The translations under genes and the position numbers were made by a program. This document shows positions 45,191 through 51,574 of a stretch of 64,000 bases of DNA, one piece after another. Under the pieces are notes generated by a model, which was not told the DNA's origin, did not search any database, and was given only the letters and a program-made list of their open reading frames with translations. Numbering within the stretch: position 1 is the stretch's first letter; every line of letters starts with the position of its first letter. Origin of the DNA: Candidatus Bathyarchaeota archaeon (GTDB lineage: Archaea > Thermoproteota > Bathyarchaeia > Bathyarchaeales > Bathycorpusculaceae); NCBI GenBank assembly GCA_026014595.1, contig JAOZHY010000048.1, positions 124,001-188,000 on the forward strand. Reading direction: 5' to 3'.

Positions 45191-45308
45191 GCAAACCAGC
45201 CTATTTGGCGCCTATTAGTGGTTGGTTGCAGAAAACGATAGAGGGTAGGGATCGCTATTGGCGCAGAAACACTCCAAACCATGTAGAAAAACAGCAGAGG
45301 AGAAGGGG
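45191..45308 (+). repeat. 118-bp dispersed repeat R2, copy b
   Basis: The partner of 39422-39538, roughly three quarters identical over its length by eye. It is in the same orientation and also lies in an intergenic gap (between Hsp20 and Lsm genes). The ends coincide at GCA-ACCAGC and GAGG-AGGGG. Confidence 0.75.
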
Positions 45309-45554
45309 GCCGACACACGCCTTTGCAGAGTAGAATCGTCTCAGTATCATGCAGGGCTCCTTTAAATAAGTGGGCTATATACAAAACCGCGCAACAGTCT
45401 TTAGCCGATTGTGAACCGTGCAGTTTCGACGTGCTTGCCGGGACGTCATGGCTTGAAGCTTGAGCCGCTACGAGGTTTGCGGTGATGGCTTTCATAAAAC
45501 TTTTATATACGATGCATGGTGCTTATGCATGTATCGACTGTAATGAGACACGGT

Positions 45555-45800
45555 GCTATGATGGAACCAAGCAAGAAACCGCTAAACGTCCTTATCAAAC
45601 AGCTCCACGGAAACATCGAAGTCGTTCTCAAAAACGGCTGCGAATACAAAGGAAAAATGATAAAATGTGATGGGCACATGAACATCCTCCTTGAAGGAGC
45701 AACCGAATCCAAGGATGAACAACCGCTCACCAACTACGGGAACGTGCTGCTTCGAGGAAATAACATCCTTTACATCGTGCTCGACGCCACCAAACACTAA
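45555..45800 (+). CDS. Archaeal Sm-like (Lsm) RNA-binding protein
   Basis: An 81-residue Lsm protein that should form a heptameric ring binding U-rich RNA. Sm1 motif: LIKQLHGNIEVVLKNGCEYKG with KCDGHMNILLEGA. Sm2 motif: GNVLLRGNNILYIVL. The ATG pair at 45555/45558 with GGTG 2-5 nt upstream is preferred over the earlier start at 45516, because CTTTTATATACG at 45497-45509 places transcription start near 45530. Confidence 0.9.
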   Translation, partial: AMMEPSKKPLNVLIKQLHGNIEVVLKNGCEYKGKMIKCDGHMNILLEGATESKDEQPLTNYGNVLLRGNNILYIVLDATKH

Positions 45801-45889
45801 AACCGGCTTAGCCGCTTTTTCACCGTTCGCCCGCAGCACATAAAATCTTATCTTCTCCTAAACGCATACCTCTCTTAACGGTGAGTGCT

Positions 45890-46354
45890 GTGAGCGACAA
45901 GGAACTGCGAGTTTCCAAAATCAAGGATGGCACCGTGATTGATCACATAAGTGGCGGGTACGCTTTGGACGTCGTCAAGATTTTGGGGATTACTGGACGC
46001 GAGAAAAGGGTGATGACCATAGCCATCAACGTTCCAAGCAAGCGGTTCAAAGTCAAGGACATCGTGAAGATTGAAGGTCGCGCATTGAATTCGCAGGAGG
46101 TTAACCGGATTGCTTTGGTGGCGCCGCATGCCACAATAAACATTATCCGCGATTACAATGTTGTGGAGAAGTTGGAGGTTAAGCTTCCCAAGGTTATTGA
46201 GGGTATTGTCCGCTGTGTGAATCCTGCTTGCGTGAGCAACAGTGATGAGCCTGTGTCCTCCCGGTTTTACGTGAACAGCGATGAGCCGCTGGTGCTGAAA
46301 TGCCATTACTGCGGCTACATCTTGGAGAAGGCGGATGTGCTGCGGCAGTTGTAA
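45890..46354 (+). CDS. pyrI: Aspartate carbamoyltransferase regulatory chain
   Basis: The allosteric subunit of the pyrimidine-pathway enzyme ATCase. The N-terminal nucleotide-binding domain shows VSKIKDGTVIDHISGGYALDVV split here as VSKIKDGTVIDHI / GGYALDVVKILGI. The C-terminal zinc domain has four Cys in CVNPACVSN and LKCHYCGYIL. The GTG at 45890 has GGTGAG 4 nt upstream; an in-frame GTG at 45881 is possible. pyrB, its usual partner, is not in this window, so the pair is separated here. Confidence 0.93.
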   Translation: MSDKELRVSKIKDGTVIDHISGGYALDVVKILGITGREKRVMTIAINVPSKRFKVKDIVKIEGRALNSQEVNRIALVAPHATINIIRDYNVVEKLEVKLPKVIEGIVRCVNPACVSNSDEPVSSRFYVNSDEPLVLKCHYCGYILEKADVLRQL

Positions 46355-46428
46355 ACTTGTTTCGAGTGTTCGCGTTCGGAATAGGCAATAATGTTTATAT
46401 CGTAAGATGTAATATTGCATTTCCTATA

Positions 46429-46450
46429 ATATGTCCACAAAGGGACATAT
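46429..46450. promoter_or_regulatory. 8-bp inverted repeat before a small membrane gene
   Basis: ATATGTCC-ACAAAG-GGACATAT ends 3 bp before the ATG at 46454. Because GTTTATATC at 46393-46401 is a good TATA box, the repeat lies in the short leader or over the start site. It could be an operator or an RNA hairpin blocking the ribosome. Confidence 0.5.
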
Positions 46451-46453
46451 TGT

Positions 46454-46765
46454 ATGGGTGTACAACACAAATACACAAGGGTGAAAAACGTGCTAACCAT
46501 AATCCTTCCAACCATCTGGGCATCCTTCGCAGGCTACCTAATATGGTACGTAACATCAGCAAAACGCAACGTAGCCATAACCCTCGAAGATGCCAACACA
46601 CTATGGAAAATCCACAAAAACAGCTCCAACTGCACAGGCCGCCATTGGCAGCCCATTTCTCGCAGAGGCGGCAAAATTTTAGGTTTCCGATGTGAATGCG
46701 GCTATAAATACACGCAAAAAAGACCGCTAGTTTCCAGCATGCCTAAGCCCGTGAGCAGCCGATAA
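46454..46765 (+). CDS. Small membrane protein with C-terminal zinc-ribbon-like end
   Basis: A 103-residue protein with one N-terminal helix (VLTIILPTIWASFAGYLIWY) and a soluble domain containing NSSNCTGRHWQPI and FRCECGYKYTQKRP, so three or four Cys/His could bind a metal. Family not recognised. It has its own TATA box and inverted repeat, and its last 39 bp overlap the convergent cysteine-cluster gene. Confidence 0.6.
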   Translation: MGVQHKYTRVKNVLTIILPTIWASFAGYLIWYVTSAKRNVAITLEDANTLWKIHKNSSNCTGRHWQPISRRGGKILGFRCECGYKYTQKRPLVSSMPKPVSSR

Positions 46766-47245
46766 CGCACCTTTGTCTGTTTTTCCTGTAATCTTTTTTT
46801 CCTTTACCTTTTTTTCTGGTTCACCTAACTTGTCGCACGCAAGCTGGAATAACTTCCTGAAAAAGGCTTCATCCAACTGTTCGCCCATGTTCACGCCTGA
46901 ACACTCATCCGTGTAAGAAAACGTGTGTCGCCTGGCTTTGTTGGGCTTGAGTTCAAACGGGTAAAACCTGCAAACCAACGGTCTCAACGTGTAAATCGAG
47001 CAGCGGTTGTCCGCCAGAAAAACGCATTTTCCGTCTCTCGCAGTTTTTCTCATCTCAAAAGCGTAAGGAGACTTATCAGCGATTGCGACGGCGAACACTG
47101 AGACTGGCTGCTGTGTTGCTTTTGCAATTTTTTCCGCTTCTTCACGTAAGAGAAGAATGTGGCGGGTTTTTTCTGTCGTGTCGCCGCAGCATTTTGCACA
47201 TTTTATGCACTTGAAACGCAGCGCGTTTGGATAGTCAAAGTCCAT
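46727..47245 (-). CDS. YkgJ-family cysteine-cluster protein
   Basis: A 172-residue member of the YkgJ/CxxCxxCC family, presumed to bind zinc or an iron-sulfur cluster. The motif FKCIKCAKCCGDT (about 11-23) is followed by GKCVFLADNRCSIYTLRPLVCRFYPF (shown as GKCVFLADNRCSIY and RPLVCRFYPF, about 73-98), completing the eight-Cys set, and SYTDECSGVN. Function is unknown; relatives are linked to metal handling. Confidence 0.85.
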   Translation of the reverse strand: MDFDYPNALRFKCIKCAKCCGDTTEKTRHILLLREEAEKIAKATQQPVSVFAVAIADKSPYAFEMRKTARDGKCVFLADNRCSIYTLRPLVCRFYPFELKPNKARRHTFSYTDECSGVNMGEQLDEAFFRKLFQLACDKLGEPEKKVKEKKITGKTDKGALSAAHGLRHAGN

Positions 47246-47401
47246 TTCTTCAGGTTCCGCTGATTTGCTGTTGATGAACTGACGTAAAAGGCAACTAATA
47301 AGGGTTGGCAGTTACAACGTTTTTGGTATTGTTTCAATGTTCGGAATAACCCCTTATTAACTGCAAGCGGCTCTTTCGCTTGGAGAACGGAGCTGGCGAT
47401 T

Positions 47402-47503
47402 GTGAAATGCCCTGTTTGCAGCGGCAAATTAGACATAGACGTGAAACAGAAGGCTGCTGAGTGCCACACTTGCGGCTGGCATCGAAACATGGGCAAGAGT
47501 TAG
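47402..47503 (+). CDS. 33-residue zinc-ribbon mini-protein
   Basis: GTG at 47402 to TAG at 47503, reading KCPVCSGKL and ECHTCGWHRNM: a complete C-x2-C...C-x2-C zinc ribbon in a very short chain. GGAG lies 9 nt upstream. The third-base pattern and intact knuckles support a real gene. It sits between the YkgJ-like and MazG-like genes on the opposite strand. Role unknown. Confidence 0.5.
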   Translation: MKCPVCSGKLDIDVKQKAAECHTCGWHRNMGKS

Positions 47504-47506
47504 CTG

Positions 47507-47827
47507 TTATGCGTGTTGCTTGCTGTTTCGGTGTCCTTCACCGTACTGGTAAGGTCTGCTCAGATTCTTTTCCAGCTTCTTCCTGAACATGGCGTCCATG
47601 TTTATGCTGGGACACGCCAAGCGGCTTGCATCCAACACATAAAAAATGACATCTATGAGTTCTTCAGCTATTTTTTCTTCAGGTTCGCCTTTCTTCCATG
47701 CGTCGCTGGCTTCGCCGAGTTCGATGAACGCGAACAGAAGCTTCTTGGGTATGTCTTCAGGCTTGTTGTAGAAGCCTTTTTCCATGACTAGTTTCTCGAT
47801 TTCCTTCTTCATCTCTTCTAACTGCAT
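47507..47827 (-). CDS. MazG-like nucleotide pyrophosphohydrolase
   Basis: A 106-residue all-alpha NTP-PPase. It has the family metal-binding pattern, first helix FAFIELGEASDAWKKG and second KIAEELIDVIFYVLDAS with the E-E-x-x-D motif. It probably cleaves non-canonical NTPs to NMP and PPi. Promoter: CCTATATAAG on the minus strand at about 47871-47880. Confidence 0.85.
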   Translation of the reverse strand: MQLEEMKKEIEKLVMEKGFYNKPEDIPKKLLFAFIELGEASDAWKKGEPEEKIAEELIDVIFYVLDASRLACPSINMDAMFRKKLEKNLSRPYQYGEGHRNSKQHA

Positions 47828-47932
47828 CTTTTGGCGTTCTCCTGACGCTCACACAAGACTATAGCCCCCTCTTATATAGGTTCAACCTGAAAAAGCTGGT
47901 GCATATGTATGGCTTCTTCAGATTTTTTATAG

Positions 47933-47944
47933 GTCTATATAGAC
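47933..47944. promoter_or_regulatory. 12-bp palindrome in a divergent spacer
   Basis: GTCTATATAGAC lies between the MazG-like gene (leftward) and the small Cys protein (rightward). Each of these has its own TATATAG-type promoter element at about 47873 and 47976. It may be a shared regulatory site or an extra TATA element. Confidence 0.35.
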
Positions 47945-48011
47945 TATGCTGAATACGCCTTAAAGCAACTTTGTATCTATATAGGAGTGAAAGTACTGTG
48001 AGGTGAAAGAA

Positions 48012-48185
48012 ATGCTATCGCGAGATTGCGATGGTTGCTCCCAACAGAAAGCCTGCAGCATACGCTTCAGCAAAGTCGGCAAGGGCGGCAAAGTCTACTG
48101 TCCAGACGGCACAGCTCATCTTGTAGACGAAGAAACGCAATGTTACATAGGACTTTACGAGCAGGTTATACAAGCACTTAACTAA
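48012..48185 (+). CDS. 57-residue Cys-rich small protein
   Basis: Starts MLSRDCDGCSQQKACSIRF and continues with KVYCPDGTAHLVDEETQCYIG; six Cys in a C-x2-C, C, C, C arrangement suggest a metal or Fe-S site. GAGGTGA lies 6 nt before the ATG at 48012, which is therefore preferred over the GTG at 48003. TATA CTATATAGG at about 47976 gives a very short leader. Family unknown to me. Confidence 0.6.
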   Translation: MLSRDCDGCSQQKACSIRFSKVGKGGKVYCPDGTAHLVDEETQCYIGLYEQVIQALN

Positions 48186-48248
48186 TTTTTTCTAATTTGC
48201 TTGATTTAGAATTACTTTTTGTGTTCTGCACTTGTCAAGCGGGCATCG

Positions 48249-48695
48249 TCAAGGTCGTTTAGAGAACTGTTTTATTTCGTCAAGCGAAAGAATAGTTACG
48301 TTGTTTTGCTTCAAGGTGGCTTCAGCCTTGTCGAGGTCGTTGACCCTCATAACCAAAGCAAATTTGCCGTTCATGTGCACAGCAGAGGAATAGGCGTATT
48401 CGATGTTTAATCCGCTGTCTCCCAGAATCTTTGTTATTCTGGACATTCCGCCTGAAGGAAGAATTACTGTCACTTCGATGTTCTTCTTTGACTTGGCAAG
48501 GTTGAAATCAGCATCCTCCAAAACCCGTGTAGCCTTCTCAGGGTCTTCCGTTATCATCCGAACCAAACCAAACTCGCCAGCGTCTGCTATTGACAAAGCA
48601 AGGATTTGGATTTGGTGCTTGTCAAGATGCGACATGACTTCAGACAACGAGCCTGGATGGTTGTCAAGAAACACGCTTACCTGCTGGATTGGCAC
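48249..48695 (-). CDS. Tandem ACT-domain protein
   Basis: Two ACT domains in 148 residues: QQVSVFLDNHPGSLSEVMSHL (quoted as VSVFLDNHPGSLSEV) and a second starting IEVTVILPSGGMSRITKIL. Amino-acid-binding proteins of exactly this kind accompany paaK/ior operons in many anaerobes, probably as aromatic or branched-chain amino acid sensors. The GTG at 48695 has GGTGA 5 nt upstream; GTG at 48704 is the outer alternative. It diverges from the liv-paaK-ior operon with under 60 bp between them. Confidence 0.85.
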   Translation of the reverse strand: MPIQQVSVFLDNHPGSLSEVMSHLDKHQIQILALSIADAGEFGLVRMITEDPEKATRVLEDADFNLAKSKKNIEVTVILPSGGMSRITKILGDSGLNIEYAYSSAVHMNGKFALVMRVNDLDKAEATLKQNNVTILSLDEIKQFSKRP

Positions 48696-48751
48696 AATAT
48701 TCACCAGACTAAAGTAGATTCAAACAATATTTATATTTTCACATACCTACC

Positions 48752-49519
48752 ATGTTAATCCATCCTCGGAGACAGCTGGAATTGCTCAAGTGCGTGGGAG
48801 TCTCGAAAGAGTTTGGAGGTCTTCAAGCCTTAAAAAACGTAGACTTAACCGTCGAAAAAGGCGAAATTGCCGGGCTTGTTGGACCTAATGGCTCTGGAAA
48901 ATCAACACTGCTGAACCTCATCAGTGGAGTTTACAAGCCTGACCAAGGCAAAGTCCTGTTTATGGGCGAGGACATTTCAAAACTTCCTCCACACGCCATC
49001 TGCGCGAGGGGGATAACGAAAACAGCTCAGAACGTACAGTCGTTTCCAGATATGACTGCGATGGAAAACGTTTTGACAAGTGTGCTTTTCGCCAGAAAAA
49101 TGGACAGAGACGGACAAGACCCACTTGACAGAACGAAGCAGCTTCTGGAATTCGTCGGCTTAAAAACAGAAAAATTCAACCTTCCAACCAGAAACTTGAA
49201 CGTGGTAGAACTGAGACGCGTTCAATTCGCCAGAGCTCTAGCCACGAAGCCTAAACTGCTGCTTCTGGATGAACTGCTTACAGGCTTGACACCTAAGGAA
49301 AGCGACGAAGCCATCGCTCTGGTGAAGCAGGTGAACCAGCAAGGCATAACTGTTCTCATGGTTGAGCACGTTATGAAAGTCATCATGGGCTTGTGCAGCC
49401 GCGTCGTCGTCCTTCACCACGGCGAGAAAATCTGTGAAGGAACCCCAGAAAAAGTTTGCAGCGACAAGAATGTCATAAACGTGTATTTGGGCAAGAGGTT
49501 TACGTTTGGTGAGGATTAA
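48752..49519 (+). CDS. livG: Branched-chain amino acid ABC ATPase LivG
   Basis: First gene of the liv-paaK-ior operon. LivG-type ATPase with Walker A GPNGSGKST, the long LivG insertion ICARGITKTAQNVQSFPDMT, signature-like RNLNVVELRRVQFARAL and Walker B LLLLDELLTGLTP. The signature reads LNVVELRR instead of LSGGQQRR, and the Walker B glutamate is followed by LLTGL, both departures from the standard form. TATA ATTTATATT at 48728-48737 would start transcription near 48757, so the TTG at 48782 (GGAG 10 nt upstream) may be the true start instead of the ATG at 48752. Confidence 0.88.
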   Translation: MLIHPRRQLELLKCVGVSKEFGGLQALKNVDLTVEKGEIAGLVGPNGSGKSTLLNLISGVYKPDQGKVLFMGEDISKLPPHAICARGITKTAQNVQSFPDMTAMENVLTSVLFARKMDRDGQDPLDRTKQLLEFVGLKTEKFNLPTRNLNVVELRRVQFARALATKPKLLLLDELLTGLTPKESDEAIALVKQVNQQGITVLMVEHVMKVIMGLCSRVVVLHHGEKICEGTPEKVCSDKNVINVYLGKRFTFGED

Positions 49520-49521
49520 GA

Positions 49522-50226
49522 ATGCTGGAAGTTGAAAAAGTCTCTGCGGGCTACGGCATGGTTCAAGTGCTCTGGGACGTGTCCTTCAGAATAGATGAAA
49601 AAGAGATAGTCAGTATTATCGGACCTAACGGCGCAGGCAAAACAACGCTCGTGAAAACCATTGCTGGACTGATTCAAGCCAGAAACGGCGCCATCCGTTT
49701 CAGGGGAGAAAACATTGAGAAGCTCCCTCCATATGAGATAGTTAAGAAGGGAATCACGCTTATACCTGAAGGTAGAGAAATTTTTCCAAGACTGACCGTG
49801 GAAGAGAACCTGCTGCTAGGCGCTTACACGATAAACGACAAGAACGCCGTGAAGGAAAACAAAGAAAAAGTTTACCAGATATTCCCAGTGCTAAAGAAGA
49901 AGGAAAAAGCGCTCGCCCAAACCCTGAGCGGAGGAGAACAGCAGATGCTCGTGATATGCAGAAGTCTCATGTCAAACCCTGACCTCCTGATATTGGATGA
50001 GCCTTCGCTTGGGTTAGCGCCTATCATCGTGGAGAAAGTGTTGGATACGCTGGAGATGATAAACGAGGACGGCGTAACCATTCTTCTGGTTGAACAGAAC
50101 ATCCGCGATTCGTTAAACATCGCCCACAGAGCCTACGTTCTGGAAGAAGGCACGATTATTATAGAGGGCAAAGGCAGAGAACTGCTATCAAATGACCATA
50201 TAAAGGAAGTTTACTTAGGCATATAA
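49522..50226 (+). CDS. livF: Branched-chain amino acid ABC ATPase LivF
   Basis: A 234-residue LivF with Walker A GPNGAGKTT, GITLIPEGREIFPRLTV, signature LSGGEQQM, Walker B LLILDEPSLGLAP and VEQN. Unlike its partner LivG it has a standard signature. 2 bp after livG. Confidence 0.92.
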   Translation: MLEVEKVSAGYGMVQVLWDVSFRIDEKEIVSIIGPNGAGKTTLVKTIAGLIQARNGAIRFRGENIEKLPPYEIVKKGITLIPEGREIFPRLTVEENLLLGAYTINDKNAVKENKEKVYQIFPVLKKKEKALAQTLSGGEQQMLVICRSLMSNPDLLILDEPSLGLAPIIVEKVLDTLEMINEDGVTILLVEQNIRDSLNIAHRAYVLEEGTIIIEGKGRELLSNDHIKEVYLGI

Positions 50227-50241
50227 AAGAAGGACTGTTTG

Positions 50242-51561
50242 ATGGAAAAAGGGAAATGGAACGAAAAAATTGAAACCATGACAAGAGATGAGCTGAGAAA
50301 ACATCAGCTTCGTCTGCTGAGGGAACGAGTGAAATATTGCTATGAAAACTCAAGTTTCTACCACAAAAAACTCAAAACTGCAGGGATAACGCCTGAAGAC
50401 ATAAAAACACTTGAGGACATCCAAAAAATTCCCTTCACCGTAAAAACCGATTTGAGAGACAATTACCCCCTCGGAATGTTGGCAGTTAAGCCTGACGAAA
50501 TTGTGGAAGTGCATGCGTCAAGCGGGACCACGGGAAACCCTATTGTAGGCGCTTACACGGCAAACGACATGGATGTCTGGCAAGAATTGATGGCGAGGTC
50601 GCTGTATACCACGGGCGTCAGGCGAGGAGACGTAGTCCACATCGCTTACGGTTACGGCTTGTTCACGGGAGGCTTAGGCTTTCACTATGGCGCCCAAAAG
50701 ATCGGCGCCACAATAATTCCAGTGAGCAGCGGCATGACTCAGAGACAAATAAAGCTCATGAAGGACTTAGGCGCAACCGTGTTGTGCTGCACTCCCAGCT
50801 TCGCGGTTTACATCGCTGAAACCATGGCAAAGCTCGGCGAAGACCCCAAGAAAAACTTCAAACTCAAGTCAGGTCTCTTCGGTGCAGAACCGTGGTCTGA
50901 AAAAATCAGGGAACGAATCGAGAAGGAGCTTGGCATCGAAGCCTTCGACGTGTACGGCTTAACCGAACTGTGCGGTCCAGGTGTTTCAATAGAGTGCCAT
51001 GAACACGACGGCTTGCACATCTGGGAAGACCACTTTCTCGTTGAGACTATCGACCCCGAAACAGGTGAGACATTGTCCGCTGGAGAGGAAGGTGAACTCG
51101 TTTTCACACCGCTGACCAAAACAGGTTTGCCCATTCTGAGATACAGGTCACGCGACATTTCAATCATAGAGACCGACAAGTGCGCTTGCGGGCGGACACA
51201 CGCCAGAATGATGCGCGTAACAGGCAGGTCCGATGACATGTTAATCATAAGAGGCGTCAACGTGTTCCCCTCACAAATAGAATATGCCATAATGGGCTTC
51301 CCCGAACTCGCCGCACAATACGAGATTATCCTTGATAGACCCGAAGCATTGGACGTTTTCAGTGTAAGAGTAGAATTGGCTGAACCCGCTGCACAGAAAT
51401 CACAAGCAGACCTTGACGCGTTAAGATGCAGAATAATCGAGCAAATCCACAACGTCACCGGACTTTCACCAAACGCTGTAGAACTCGTGAAGCCCGGTGA
51501 ACTCCCCCGCAGCGAAGGAAAAGCAAAAAGAGTCATAGACCTTCGCTCGGGCAAAACCTGA
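50242..51561 (+). CDS. paaK: Phenylacetate-CoA ligase-type enzyme
   Basis: Converts an aryl or acyl acid, ATP and CoA into the CoA ester, or runs in reverse to conserve energy. A 439-residue adenylate-forming enzyme with SSGTTGNPIVGAYT (P-loop, about 95), YGLTELCGPGVSIEC (about 235), FTPLTKTGLPILRYRSRD (about 292) and GRSDDMLIIRGVNVFPSQIE (about 330). The ATG at 50242 has AAGGA 7 nt upstream. It sits between livF and iorA, tying it to 2-oxo-acid oxidation. Confidence 0.92.
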   Translation: MEKGKWNEKIETMTRDELRKHQLRLLRERVKYCYENSSFYHKKLKTAGITPEDIKTLEDIQKIPFTVKTDLRDNYPLGMLAVKPDEIVEVHASSGTTGNPIVGAYTANDMDVWQELMARSLYTTGVRRGDVVHIAYGYGLFTGGLGFHYGAQKIGATIIPVSSGMTQRQIKLMKDLGATVLCCTPSFAVYIAETMAKLGEDPKKNFKLKSGLFGAEPWSEKIRERIEKELGIEAFDVYGLTELCGPGVSIECHEHDGLHIWEDHFLVETIDPETGETLSAGEEGELVFTPLTKTGLPILRYRSRDISIIETDKCACGRTHARMMRVTGRSDDMLIIRGVNVFPSQIEYAIMGFPELAAQYEIILDRPEALDVFSVRVELAEPAAQKSQADLDALRCRIIEQIHNVTGLSPNAVELVKPGELPRSEGKAKRVIDLRSGKT

Positions 51562-51574
51562 AGGCAATACAGGC

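Noticed and set aside
45360-45395. Possible eighth R1 copy (ATATACAAAACCGCG)
   Set aside because: Shares only a short AT-rich stretch and lacks the GCATCACC block.
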